Shown: piece by piece, positions 20,506 to 29,126 of the stretch
Position numbering within the stretch: position 1 is the stretch's first letter
Layout of the letters: each line of letters opens with the position of its first letter
NCBI RefSeq assembly: GCF_002196515.1
Contig: NZ_CP018835.1
Span: 2,170,001 to 2,234,000, forward strand
DNA: 64,000 nucleotides
Direction of reading: 5' to 3'
From: Vibrio gazogenes
GTDB lineage: Bacteria; Pseudomonadota; Gammaproteobacteria; Enterobacterales; Vibrionaceae
Made by a program: the position numbers and the translations under genes
The notes under the pieces: generated by a model
Told to the model about the DNA's origin: nothing
Seen by the model: only the letters and a program-made list of their open reading frames with translations
Databases searched by the model: none

Positions 20506-21435
20506 GTGAATGAGCACATGACACATAATCTTTATCTGCTCACCGGACAGGATGAAACATACCGGACTCTGATTGAAGCAAAACAAATCCCAGAGCTACG
20601 ATTAACGCAACAGCCACAGGACGCGACGATTTTACTGGCAGCCCCACCGTTGGCTGCCAAAGTGATCGATGACTTTCCTGCGCTCCGCTGGTTACAGTCA
20701 ACATTTGCCGGTGTTGATTCGCTCATTCAGTCAGGCAAACGACAGGATTACCAACTGACAAATGTGAAAGGGATTTTTGGTCAGGCCATTGCCGAGTATG
20801 TGCTTGGTTATATGATTGCCCACTATCGACATTTTAACTGCTATCGGCAGCAGCAACAGCAGCAGTCTTGGCTGCCACACCCTTATGAACGGCTGAGCGG
20901 GAAGACGATGGTCATTCTCGGTACTGGGAATATTGCAACTTTTCTTGCTCAGGCAGCTCGTCATATGGGACTGATCGTGATTGGTGTGAATCGAACGGGC
21001 AAGCCACCTGAACAAAGCCTATTTCATGACGTCTATGCGATAGATGATATTGAGAAAGCGTTGGCGCTAGCTGATGCGGTGGTCAGCACTTTACCGAATA
21101 CTCAGGCGACGGAATCATTGTTGAATCTTGAGATGCTGAAAAACTGTCGTCAGGCATTATTATTCAATGTCGGGCGGGGAAATACCTTGCAAGAAGAGGA
21201 TTTGCCGGCAGCGATAGAAGCCGGTGCAATACAACATGCATTTTTGGATGTTTTTGTCACTGAACCTCTACAGACGTCTCATCCCTTTTGGTTACATCCA
21301 CAAATCACCCTGACTCCCCATATTGCGGCAATCAGTTTTCCTGAACAGATTGTCGACATTTTTATCGACAACTTGATGCGATGGATGCAAGGGAAGGATT
21401 TACAATATATTGTTGATTTTAATAAAGGTTACTGA
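20506..21435 (+). CDS. D-2-hydroxyacid dehydrogenase (glyoxylate/hydroxypyruvate reductase-like)
   Basis: NAD(P)-dependent reductase of 2-keto acids, 309 residues. It has a Rossmann motif VILGTGNIATFL, an arginine-containing substrate/cofactor segment NVGRGNTLQEEDL, DVFVTEPL with the catalytic glutamate region, and the catalytic histidine in TPHIAAIS. The GTG at 20506 has AAGG upstream; an ATG four codons later (20518) is an alternative. It resembles GhrA-type enzymes. It lies 18 bases before the next gene and may be co-transcribed with it. Confidence 0.88.
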   Translation: MNEHMTHNLYLLTGQDETYRTLIEAKQIPELRLTQQPQDATILLAAPPLAAKVIDDFPALRWLQSTFAGVDSLIQSGKRQDYQLTNVKGIFGQAIAEYVLGYMIAHYRHFNCYRQQQQQQSWLPHPYERLSGKTMVILGTGNIATFLAQAARHMGLIVIGVNRTGKPPEQSLFHDVYAIDDIEKALALADAVVSTLPNTQATESLLNLEMLKNCRQALLFNVGRGNTLQEEDLPAAIEAGAIQHAFLDVFVTEPLQTSHPFWLHPQITLTPHIAAISFPEQIVDIFIDNLMRWMQGKDLQYIVDFNKGY

Positions 21436-21453
21436 TTTGAGTACAGGTGACGA

Positions 21454-22029
21454 ATGTTAGATATCATTTTGCAACAAATCAGTCAGTGTCGGCTTTGTGA
21501 ACCTGAGTTACCACTCGGTGCAAATCCGGTCATTCGTGCACATCGGGATGCCCGGATTCTCATTGTCGGGCAAGCGCCCGGTATTCGGGTTCATCAGACA
21601 TCGATTCCGTGGAATGATCCAAGTGGTGATCGACTCAGAGCCTGGCTGAACATTGAGCGGGAGACATTCTATGATGCGCGGCAAATTGCCATTATGCCGA
21701 TGGGGTTGTGCTATCCGGGGAAAGGGCGTTCTGGTGATCTGCCACCACGCAAAGAATGTGCGCCACAGTGGCATCAGCGAGTTTTGGATGAATTACCCAA
21801 TATTGCGCTGACATTGCTCATTGGTCAGTACGCCCAAAACTACTATTTGCCGAATAAACCCAAAACGCTAACTGAAACGGTACAAAACTGGTCTCATTGG
21901 TTGCCTGATGCTGTACCGCTACCACACCCTTCGCCAAGGAACACCTTGTGGTTGAAAAAACACCCGTGGTTTGAAAGTGATGTGGTCCCTTTTATAAGAA
22001 ATCGGGTTCATGAGTTGTTGGCAATGTGA
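21454..22029 (+). CDS. Uracil-DNA glycosylase superfamily protein
   Basis: A 191-residue protein of the uracil-DNA glycosylase-like superfamily (COG1573-type). It has an N-terminal CRLCEP pair, the GQAPGIRVHQ motif corresponding to the water-activating loop, and PHPSPRNT near the C-terminus corresponding to the DNA-intercalation loop. Cysteines at CRLC and further in GLCYPG and KECAPQ might bind iron-sulfur as in family 4/5 enzymes, but the spacing is not standard. Its true substrate is uncertain. Confidence 0.85.
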   Translation: MLDIILQQISQCRLCEPELPLGANPVIRAHRDARILIVGQAPGIRVHQTSIPWNDPSGDRLRAWLNIERETFYDARQIAIMPMGLCYPGKGRSGDLPPRKECAPQWHQRVLDELPNIALTLLIGQYAQNYYLPNKPKTLTETVQNWSHWLPDAVPLPHPSPRNTLWLKKHPWFESDVVPFIRNRVHELLAM

Positions 22030-22267
22030 GCAAATTTTGGGGTTGGAATATCAGGGCAGAACAGCGCTCAGACCTGATGAGTGGGGCTTGTCATGTCAGT
22101 TTTAGCCGTAAAATGTCTCGCCAGATAATGAAAAATTGTGAGTTGTTGCTCAGTTTATAGTTAAATTTTCATCAAATAAGCAAAAGAACATCGACAAACC
22201 TTTGCCAGACGGGGGCTTTATGCTTTAGAGTTGGTCAGGTTCGATAACATATTAGAAGGGAAACCGA

Positions 22268-22540
22268 ATGAACAAGACCCAATTAATCGACTTTATTGCA
22301 GAAAAAGCAGATCTCTCTAAGGCGCAAGCAAAGTCTGCTCTAGAAGCGACTCTAGGTGCAGTTGAAGAGGCACTGAAATCAGGTGACCAAGTTCAACTAA
22401 TTGGTTTTGGTACATTTAAAGTCAATCATCGTGCTGCTCGCACTGGACGTAATCCAAAAACTGGTGATGAAATCCAAATTGCAGCGGCAAACGTTCCAGC
22501 ATTTGTTGCCGGAAAAGCGCTGAAAGAATCAGTAAATTAA
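22268..22540 (+). CDS. hupA: DNA-binding protein HU-alpha
   Basis: Histone-like protein of 90 residues, a dimer that bends and compacts DNA. It starts [20 protein letters not shown] and has the beta-arm motif GRNPKTG, both HU-alpha hallmarks. It is preceded by 238 noncoding bases and a GAAGGG ribosome site, and followed by a strong terminator. The DUF416-hupA-DUF1481 order matches Vibrio and E. coli chromosomes. Confidence 0.98.
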   Translation: MNKTQLIDFIAEKADLSKAQAKSALEATLGAVEEALKSGDQVQLIGFGTFKVNHRAARTGRNPKTGDEIQIAAANVPAFVAGKALKESVN

Positions 22541-22548
22541 TTTATACT

Positions 22549-22588
22549 CTACGCCAAGGCAGTTTTGTGTTCTTGGCGTAGTTTTTTT
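22549..22588 (+). terminator. Rho-independent terminator of hupA
   Basis: Ten-base-pair stem (22549-22558 with 22572-22581) followed by seven T (22582-22588). The T-run ends at the base just before the ATG of the DUF1481 lipoprotein gene. Confidence 0.9.
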
Positions 22589-23293
22589 ATGAAAAAGTTT
22601 GTTATTCCCTGTCTCCTTTCCGGGCTCATGCTCGGTTGTTCCTCCTCTCAGAAACCAACGTCTGTATCATTAGAAAATTATTCCGGTGGTGAGCGGATGG
22701 GTGATGCGACGAGTCTGTATTGGTATACTGAACAATCTAACCGCCCCTATACTGCCGATGACTATATTCAGTCCCGTCATGATGGTTGGTATCAAACCAG
22801 CTACCGCTGGGAAAACAGTGTCTTAAAAGAACTTGTCCGTGAAGGTGAACAAGTCTCTGACTCCTCCGGTAAACAAGAATTGGTGCCTTTTCAGGTCCAT
22901 ATCCGTTTTGATAAAAACGGGGATGCGGTTTATCAACAGTATCGGGTTGATGATAAAGTTTTCCCATTAACTTCAGAAACACTGGAACATTATAAATCTC
23001 AAGCCGGGGCGATTGTTGAGACAGTTAAAAAACAGGACAAACAAGATCAGATGCTCATTCAGGGCGTTTGGGACGGCGAGACGTTTGAGACTTGTAGCGG
23101 GCAGGAATACGAAAAAGTAGAGTTTAATAAAACGCTGCCGAGCTTTGTGATTCAACGGCTTTCCAGTCTGGATAATTATCTGGCTTTTTTGGGCAAGATC
23201 CGCAATGGCCGCGTTTATATTCAAGAGTTACTCATACTTGCTGACGATGAACATGAGTGTATTTCCCGACCGAATTTGATTGAAAAACCTTAA
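22589..23293 (+). CDS. DUF1481 lipoprotein (YjaH-like)
   Basis: A 234-residue putative outer-membrane or periplasmic lipoprotein of the DUF1481 family. The signal is MKKFVIPCLLSGLMLGCSSS, with lipobox LMLGC and the lipidated cysteine at 21. The function is unknown; it always follows hupA in this group. The ATG at 22589 is the natural start, but it is preceded by the seven T of the hupA terminator, so no Shine-Dalgarno sequence is visible. An in-frame TTG at 22565 would add eight unusual residues and spoil the signal peptide. Confidence 0.85.
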   Translation: MKKFVIPCLLSGLMLGCSSSQKPTSVSLENYSGGERMGDATSLYWYTEQSNRPYTADDYIQSRHDGWYQTSYRWENSVLKELVREGEQVSDSSGKQELVPFQVHIRFDKNGDAVYQQYRVDDKVFPLTSETLEHYKSQAGAIVETVKKQDKQDQMLIQGVWDGETFETCSGQEYEKVEFNKTLPSFVIQRLSSLDNYLAFLGKIRNGRVYIQELLILADDEHECISRPNLIEKP

Positions 23294-23410
23294 TATTTAA
23301 AAGTCTGATCTTTAAAGTTATTGGTCTTTAACCCCGAGACTTTTGGCAGCTCATGCAGAGAATAGCATTGTGCTCTCAGTTAGCTTTTCATCGCCTTATT
23401 CTGATTTATA

Positions 23411-23447
23411 GACTCAAACAGGTGGAGATACGCCACCTGCTTGAGTC
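23411..23447. terminator. Hairpin between DUF1481 and pectate lyase genes
   Basis: Two 7-bp arms (GACTCAA with TTGAGTC and CAGGTGG with CCACCTG) are separated by one A-C mismatch and close a 7-base loop. The flanking genes converge, so it could end transcription from both. It lacks a clear T-run, so its strength is uncertain. Confidence 0.5.
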
Positions 23448-23472
23448 ATGTTCACTTCATTGATATTTTCAC

Positions 23473-25119
23473 TTAATTAATATTGCCTTGTGGGCCGAAG
23501 TTGAAGCTACGAACCGTTGACGTACTGACTGGTTTTGTTGCCTGAAGACCAGAGCGCCAGTTACCATTCGAGCTGACAGCATTCATGACATTCCCACTGA
23601 TGGCAAAGTTGCGTTGTCCGTTCTCATCATAGTTTTCAACACAGGCGCGGCCGAGTACATTGAAGCAACTTGAATTTGCCTGTCCGAGGGTTGCACTGAG
23701 CGGCGCGAAGAGTGTGCCTGATTTGACCGAACTAATTGGAGAGAAGTTATTACCACGCGTGTAGTAGTTCCCTTCCATCACCATATAGGCATTACCGCCC
23801 TGTAACCCGCCCGCGTAGTTACCATCAAAGTAATTGTTGACCATATGCACGATGCCTCCATCCACTTTTGGCGCTCTTCCGGATGAATTTCGGATGCGGT
23901 TGTTTGCTATCGTAATCGTTTGATTTTCAGCAATCAGCAGCATGGTCCAGTAATGCTTGGCATTACAATAGTGTCCGTAATCGGTCGTGCCATCTAAGTA
24001 GTTATTTGAGATCGTGACCTGTCTAGCCGTTCCCAATCCGGTCACCAGCATCTGACGTCCGATTCGAGCGATATAATTGTGGTCAATCCAGATACGGCTG
24101 GCATTATCGAGCGATACGGCATCGCCACCCCATACTAGCCCATCATTGATATCCGTAATCGACAGGTTACGGATGATAATGTTAGAGACGCCATCCCGGA
24201 GATAAAAACCTTTACCTTTAATGCCGGAGCGAGAGCCGATACCGATAATTGTTTTGTTTGAACCAACGCGCATTGGTTCTACTCCGGCGGCATCGTAGGT
24301 AATGTTATAGGTGCTACGGCCATCACAGTAGCCTAGACGGGCAAGAATTTTTTCTTGTTTGCCATTATAGCGACAGTTGTTTTCAGAATAGGTACAGCCC
24401 GCTGATGTCGTTCTGTTCCCTCGAAAATCAATGATGCCATTGACTCGGATAATTCTGGGAGTATTGCCACGAATCGCATTCTCAAGCTGGCTTGGTGTCG
24501 AGACTGTAACGACCTGACCGCCTGCACCACCAGTTGTGCCAGTGGCGAAACCAAACGGTGTATTGGTGGTATTGGTTGAGCCGGAAGATGATGAAGATGA
24601 AGGAAATGTCCAACGCTGATTATCTGCACCGGTCCAGGTGTATTGGACGACCCGTGAGCCATTCGCTTTTCGTGCGCCATAAACATCGACTGCCAATCCG
24701 CTGTATTTAGAAATAATCGCATATTGACCATTACCTTGGGCACTAATATTCCAAGCCTGATTCTCGGCACCGCTACAGCCCCACTGTTGCAAGTTGGTTG
24801 CCGGTTCGGCTGAATTATTGGTGACATCAATACACTGACCACTGCCCATGTTTTTGATCGTGGCCCAGTTTGATGAGTCAAGGCTGACTTGCCATTTTTG
24901 GTAGTCAGACCCGCTACAGTTCTGAATCTGTAACTGGGCACCGGCACTGTTCGACGAACCTTTGACCCCCAGACACAATCCTGAATTCACATCGACGATC
25001 GGTGAAATGGTGCCATTCGGGACCGTTGCTGCGTTTGCCGACTGAGGTAGTCCGAGAGGTAATATGGTTGTAAAAAGTAGTCCTACTAGGTGAGAACCTA
25101 TGGTTTTAGTATGTCGCAT
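23473..25119 (-). CDS. Secreted pectate lyase (PL1) with ricin-type lectin domain
   Basis: Cleaves polygalacturonate by beta-elimination outside the cell. The 548 residues comprise a signal peptide (cleavage likely after LPQSANA, about residue 30), a ricin-B/CBM13 domain (about 35-175) with three QxW-type repeats (QKW, NQAW, NQRW), a serine-rich linker, and a PL1 right-handed beta-helix from about residue 190. The lyase has the GGDAVSLDNASRIWIDHNY motif (vWiDH signature). No other pectin gene is next to it. It suggests a plant- or algae-associated lifestyle. Confidence 0.9.
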   Translation of the reverse strand: MRHTKTIGSHLVGLLFTTILPLGLPQSANAATVPNGTISPIVDVNSGLCLGVKGSSNSAGAQLQIQNCSGSDYQKWQVSLDSSNWATIKNMGSGQCIDVTNNSAEPATNLQQWGCSGAENQAWNISAQGNGQYAIISKYSGLAVDVYGARKANGSRVVQYTWTGADNQRWTFPSSSSSSGSTNTTNTPFGFATGTTGGAGGQVVTVSTPSQLENAIRGNTPRIIRVNGIIDFRGNRTTSAGCTYSENNCRYNGKQEKILARLGYCDGRSTYNITYDAAGVEPMRVGSNKTIIGIGSRSGIKGKGFYLRDGVSNIIIRNLSITDINDGLVWGGDAVSLDNASRIWIDHNYIARIGRQMLVTGLGTARQVTISNNYLDGTTDYGHYCNAKHYWTMLLIAENQTITIANNRIRNSSGRAPKVDGGIVHMVNNYFDGNYAGGLQGGNAYMVMEGNYYTRGNNFSPISSVKSGTLFAPLSATLGQANSSCFNVLGRACVENYDENGQRNFAISGNVMNAVSSNGNWRSGLQATKPVSTSTVRSFNFGPQGNIN

Positions 25120-25454
25120 CGTTCGAAAATCCTTCTCTGTTTATATCGATTGAGCCACGCCATCAACAACAAATTGAGTGAAGATTTCGGGTTGAAAGCC
25201 CACAGATTCATCACCGATGTGGCGTGGTGATGCGTTGTTGGTATATAGGCGCGTCGTGTTTGAAAAATAATCGACATTATGATTAAAAAGTAGTCATAAG
25301 TGGTTGAAAAACAGTCGAATGATTCAGGGTGTGAATTAACATATAAAATAGTGACTTTATATTTGATAAAATTATTTTTATAACATGATGTTTTATTTTT
25401 TATGAAACAATACTAAGGTGCCGATGACGGTATACAGCGTCTCAATCCCTCATT
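25120..25454. other. Gap between pectate lyase and MocR genes
   Basis: About 335 bases, AT-rich towards 25300-25400, holding the leader and presumably the promoter of the pectate lyase gene. A GGCGTGG at 25222-25228 is complementary to CCACGCC at 25154-25160, too far apart to be a clear hairpin. I see no gene here. Confidence 0.5.
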
Positions 25455-26918
25455 TCAAACCTGAAAGGGGAGCGTGCTTGTCGTACATGTACCCATCAAG
25501 TCCTTTATCAGGTGTAATCCTTCCCGAAAATGAGCTTCTGAGTTAATCGACATCAAGGATAAGCGAATATGATTGGTCGGCTGCTGAACGGCAAAATAGC
25601 TGCCGCTACTCACTAAAAGATGTCGCTTGGCGGCTTCTAAGACAAAGCGCTCTGGCTGCCAATACGGTGGCAGTTCGAGCCAGATATGATAGCCATGCTG
25701 ATGTGGTGTCTTCAGGGCGAGGATTTCCTGAGCGATCAACTGGCGTTGTTGGGCGAGTTGTTGTTGTCGCTGAGCCAGTTCAAAAGCCATTCCTGATGAA
25801 ACTAACTCAGCAGCAACTTGGTAATTAAATGGTGAAGAAAGCCAAATATTCGCGCGGATATGGGCATTCATGGTGCTGACTTGTGCATCCGGGACTTTGA
25901 TAAACCCACACCGCAATGCCGGACTGATTGCTTTGGATAAACTTGTTACGTGGAACCCTTGCTCGGGAAGCCAGTTACAAATGGCAGGGAGCGGCGCAGG
26001 ATTGAGAAATCCATAGATATCATCTTCAATCAGCCAAGTGTGCGAATCACGAATCAGTTGGGCAATGATTTCTCGTCGTGCCGCGGGCATGCTGACACCG
26101 GTGGGGTTCTGATGTGAAGGCACCACGATGACCACTTTCGGCTTCGCAGTTTGCAGCACGTGTTGTAGACCATCGGGCGTGATGCCATGCTCATCCATCT
26201 CAATCCCGATCACTTCTCGTCTCATAAGACTGGCAATCGCAAGAATTCCCGGATAAGTCAGTGACTCAACCGCGATGGCATCTCCCGGTTTGGTCAGGGC
26301 TTCAATCAACAAAGCCAGTGCATTTTGGGCACCGTCGGTCAAAAGCGTATTTTCGGGAGTTCCTCCGGTGAGGCCGTAGCGGGCAGCCCATTCAACACCC
26401 ACTTGTCTGTGCTGCTGGTGGCCTGAATATTCGGCATAACCGATTAATTGAGGCGTGATTTGGGTTGCTGCTTTTTGAAATCCATCTTGCAAGGCAATGA
26501 TGTTATGGTTCAGGCAAGGTTGGAGAATCGAAAAGTTGAATTCAGTTTCATCTTCCGAGGCATGAATCACCTGAGACAACTGTGATTCACCACAGACAAA
26601 CGTGCCCCGACCGACAAAAGATTCGACACGATGTTGTTCCGCCAGTAGCTTGTAAGCCTTCGCCACCGTCACCGGTGTTGTATGGAGCTCATCGGCCAGT
26701 ACCCTGTGAGGGGGCAGTTTCGAATTGGGGGGGTAATAGCCTTCAGTGATTCTGGAGATGATCGTCTGGGCTATCTGTTTAAACTTGGCCTCACTCACAA
26801 CGTACCTATTTCTCGTGCTTATTCTCTGTAGCTTAGTGTACTGGACTCTTCGGGGGATGGAAATATCAGGCGTATCGGTTGTGTGGTTTGGGGGGCGATA
26901 AGACATAAACGTTAACAA
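25455..26918 (-). CDS. MocR/GntR-type regulator with aminotransferase domain
   Basis: Transcription factor fused to an aminotransferase-like domain that binds PLP. The winged helix (about residues 40-112) contains LPPHRVLADELHTTPVTVAKAY. The fold-type I domain contains TDGAQNALALLIEAL, VVPSHQNPTGVSMP and the PLP-lysine segment HVTSLSKAISPALRCG. The open frame begins at 26918, but the GTG at 26798 is the likelier start since the family fold begins there (SEAKFKQIAQTI) and the first 40 residues look unrelated. It is divergent from ompR. Target genes are unknown. Confidence 0.85.
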   Translation of the reverse strand: MLTFMSYRPPNHTTDTPDISIPRRVQYTKLQRISTRNRYVVSEAKFKQIAQTIISRITEGYYPPNSKLPPHRVLADELHTTPVTVAKAYKLLAEQHRVESFVGRGTFVCGESQLSQVIHASEDETEFNFSILQPCLNHNIIALQDGFQKAATQITPQLIGYAEYSGHQQHRQVGVEWAARYGLTGGTPENTLLTDGAQNALALLIEALTKPGDAIAVESLTYPGILAIASLMRREVIGIEMDEHGITPDGLQHVLQTAKPKVVIVVPSHQNPTGVSMPAARREIIAQLIRDSHTWLIEDDIYGFLNPAPLPAICNWLPEQGFHVTSLSKAISPALRCGFIKVPDAQVSTMNAHIRANIWLSSPFNYQVAAELVSSGMAFELAQRQQQLAQQRQLIAQEILALKTPHQHGYHIWLELPPYWQPERFVLEAAKRHLLVSSGSYFAVQQPTNHIRLSLMSINSEAHFREGLHLIKDLMGTCTTSTLPFQV

Positions 26919-26993
26919 TTCTTTTCGTTCTTTGCCGGGAAATGGTGATACATTAAAATCAGAGAATTCGTATCAGATGAACAGAGGTGATGC

Positions 26994-27713
26994 GTGCAGG
27001 AAAGTGAAAAGATTTTAGTGGTTGATGATGATGCTCGGCTCCGGTCATTGCTGGAGCGTTATCTGACCGATCAAGGCTATCATGTCCGGAGTGTTGCCAA
27101 TAGTGAGCAAATGGATCGCTTGTTGGCTCGTGAGAATTTTCATCTCATGGTTCTGGATCTGATGTTACCCGGGGAAGATGGTTTATCTATCTGTCATCGC
27201 TTACGCCAGTCAAATAATCAATTACCGATTCTGATGTTGACGGCAAAAGGGGATGAAGAGGATCGGATCACCGGCCTTGAACAAGGTGCGGATGATTACC
27301 TGCCCAAACCGTTCAACCCCCGGGAATTACTGGCGCGGATCAAAGCTGTTTTACGCCGTCAGGTGAATGAACTACCGGGAGCGCCAAGTGCCGAAGAAAC
27401 CCTCATTGAATTCGGTGAGTTCCGGCTCAATCTCGGGACCCGTGAAATGTTCCGCGGGGATGAGGTGATGCCACTGACCTCGGGTGAATTTGCGGTTCTG
27501 AAAGTTTTGGTATCGAATCCGCGTGAACCGATGTCGCGGGATAAGCTGATGAATATGGCAAGAGGACGTGAATATTCCGCGATGGAGCGTTCTATCGATG
27601 TGCAAATTTCTCGCTTGCGTCGAATGCTTGAAGTCGATCCGGCAAAACCCCGTTACATTCAGACCGTTTGGGGATTAGGCTATGTTTTCGTGCCTGATGG
27701 TCAGCTCAATTAA
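26994..27713 (+). CDS. ompR: Response regulator OmpR
   Basis: Osmolarity/envelope response regulator of 239 residues. The receiver domain has the acidic pocket DDD at 11-13, phospho-acceptor D55 and K105-type PKPFNPREL; the winged-helix domain ends with IQTVWGLGYVFVPDG, as in OmpR. The GTG at 26994 is selected because an AGAGG ribosome site lies 6 bases upstream and the nearby ATG is out of frame. It is followed after 67 bases by envZ in the same orientation. Known targets are porin genes. Confidence 0.96.
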   Translation: MQESEKILVVDDDARLRSLLERYLTDQGYHVRSVANSEQMDRLLARENFHLMVLDLMLPGEDGLSICHRLRQSNNQLPILMLTAKGDEEDRITGLEQGADDYLPKPFNPRELLARIKAVLRRQVNELPGAPSAEETLIEFGEFRLNLGTREMFRGDEVMPLTSGEFAVLKVLVSNPREPMSRDKLMNMARGREYSAMERSIDVQISRLRRMLEVDPAKPRYIQTVWGLGYVFVPDGQLN

Positions 27714-27780
27714 CCCACTCAACGCGATTGTTTACATTGGGGAGTCATTGATTTGGGCTGCCCAATGATTCAGGAGTTCC

Positions 27781-29103
27781 ATGATGCGTGCCCGCAGCGC
27801 TTTTAGCCAAACCATTTTACTTTTTCTCGTCTTACTGGTTGCCAACCAGCTTTATTCTTATTACGCCGTCTTTCACTATGCTTTACTGCCCAGTTTGCAG
27901 CAGTTTAACAAGATATTAAGCCATGAAATTCATCTGATGCTGGATGACACGATGGATGAACATCATGATATCCCATTGGATGCCCCCATGCGCCGACAGG
28001 TACTGGAGAAGTTGGGTGTGACGATCCATCCATTACATAGTCAGGCGGGAACCGCATATCAGCACGCCACATCGATTGATCTGATGAGTCAAGAAATGAC
28101 CGAGGAACTCGGCTCTCCGACCGATGTTCGGATGAGTCTCGGGGAAACGAGTTATGTACTGTGGATGAAAATCGAGGCATTGCCGGATGTACTGCTGCGG
28201 ATACCGCTCTCGGAATTACAGGAAGACGATTTCTTACCGCTGTTTTGGAATAGCCTCATGATGGCTTGCTTCATTCTGTTTGGAGGGTGGTTATTTATCC
28301 GCTGGCAGAACCGCCCGCTGATCCGGCTGGAAAAAGCAGCAAAGGCTGTAGGGAAAGGGGAGATCCCACCACCGCTTGAGGCGAAAGGTTCTTCTGAAAT
28401 TCGTTCGGTCACCTATGCTTTCAATCAGATGGCGAAAGGGATTCAGGCGCTGGAAGAGGACCGAGCATTACTGATGGCCGGGATTAGTCATGATTTACGC
28501 ACTCCTCTGACGCGCATTCGCTTGGCGACTGAGATGATGTCTGCCGATGATCGCTATCTGGCTGAAGGGATTATCAGTGATACAGAAGAGTGTAATGAAA
28601 TTATTAGCCAGTTCATGGACTATCTCAAACCGGTCAATGCTCAGACTTTTCAGCCTGTTGTGATCAACGACTTGATTCTGGAAGTTGCCCGTTCCGGAGA
28701 GCGGACTGTCGCCGTTGAAACAGAATTAGCGACGGAGTTGAAACCCGCATTTGGTCATGCCATTGCAATCAAGCGAGCACTGACTAACTTAATTGTGAAT
28801 GCCAGCCGTTATGGACACGGTTGGATCAAAGTGAGTTCGGGCATGACGGCTGACAATCGGTTAGTGTGGATCTGTGTGGAAGATAATGGTCCCGGTATCA
28901 TGGAAGAGCAGATGGGGAAAGTGTTTGAACCTTTTACCCGAGGGGATTCAGCGCGAGGGAGCGAGGGATCCGGACTCGGATTGGCGATTGTCAAACGAAT
29001 TGTCAGCCAGCATCAAGGGCGCGTTTCCATGCATAACCGTTCCGATGGTGGGCTCAAGGTGCAGCTCAGCTTCCCAGTTAATGGGAAGCTGAAACAAGTC
29101 TGA
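27781..29103 (+). CDS. envZ: Osmosensor histidine kinase EnvZ
   Basis: Inner-membrane kinase/phosphatase for OmpR, 440 residues. It has an N-terminal membrane segment (about 11-32), a periplasmic domain, a second membrane segment (about 157-175) and a HAMP region with [11 protein letters not shown]. The H-box [16 protein letters not shown] places the phospho-histidine near 237, and ATP-binding boxes are VNASRYG, EDNGPG and GSGLGLAIV. Two ATG codons in tandem (27781 and 27784) are possible starts. It is convergent with emrB. Confidence 0.95.
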   Translation: MMRARSAFSQTILLFLVLLVANQLYSYYAVFHYALLPSLQQFNKILSHEIHLMLDDTMDEHHDIPLDAPMRRQVLEKLGVTIHPLHSQAGTAYQHATSIDLMSQEMTEELGSPTDVRMSLGETSYVLWMKIEALPDVLLRIPLSELQEDDFLPLFWNSLMMACFILFGGWLFIRWQNRPLIRLEKAAKAVGKGEIPPPLEAKGSSEIRSVTYAFNQMAKGIQALEEDRALLMAGISHDLRTPLTRIRLATEMMSADDRYLAEGIISDTEECNEIISQFMDYLKPVNAQTFQPVVINDLILEVARSGERTVAVETELATELKPAFGHAIAIKRALTNLIVNASRYGHGWIKVSSGMTADNRLVWICVEDNGPGIMEEQMGKVFEPFTRGDSARGSEGSGLGLAIVKRIVSQHQGRVSMHNRSDGGLKVQLSFPVNGKLKQV

Positions 29104-29126
29104 CACGTGAGACCGCTGATCACGCG

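Noticed and set aside
24333..24947. 204-residue minus-strand frame inside the pectate lyase gene
   Set aside because: Same strand, shifted frame; the lyase frame has the signal peptide, lectin repeats and lyase motifs.
25154..25228. Inverted repeat CCACGCC/GGCGTGG before the pectate lyase gene as a regulator site
   Set aside because: Arms are short and about 60 bases apart; no known operator is matched.
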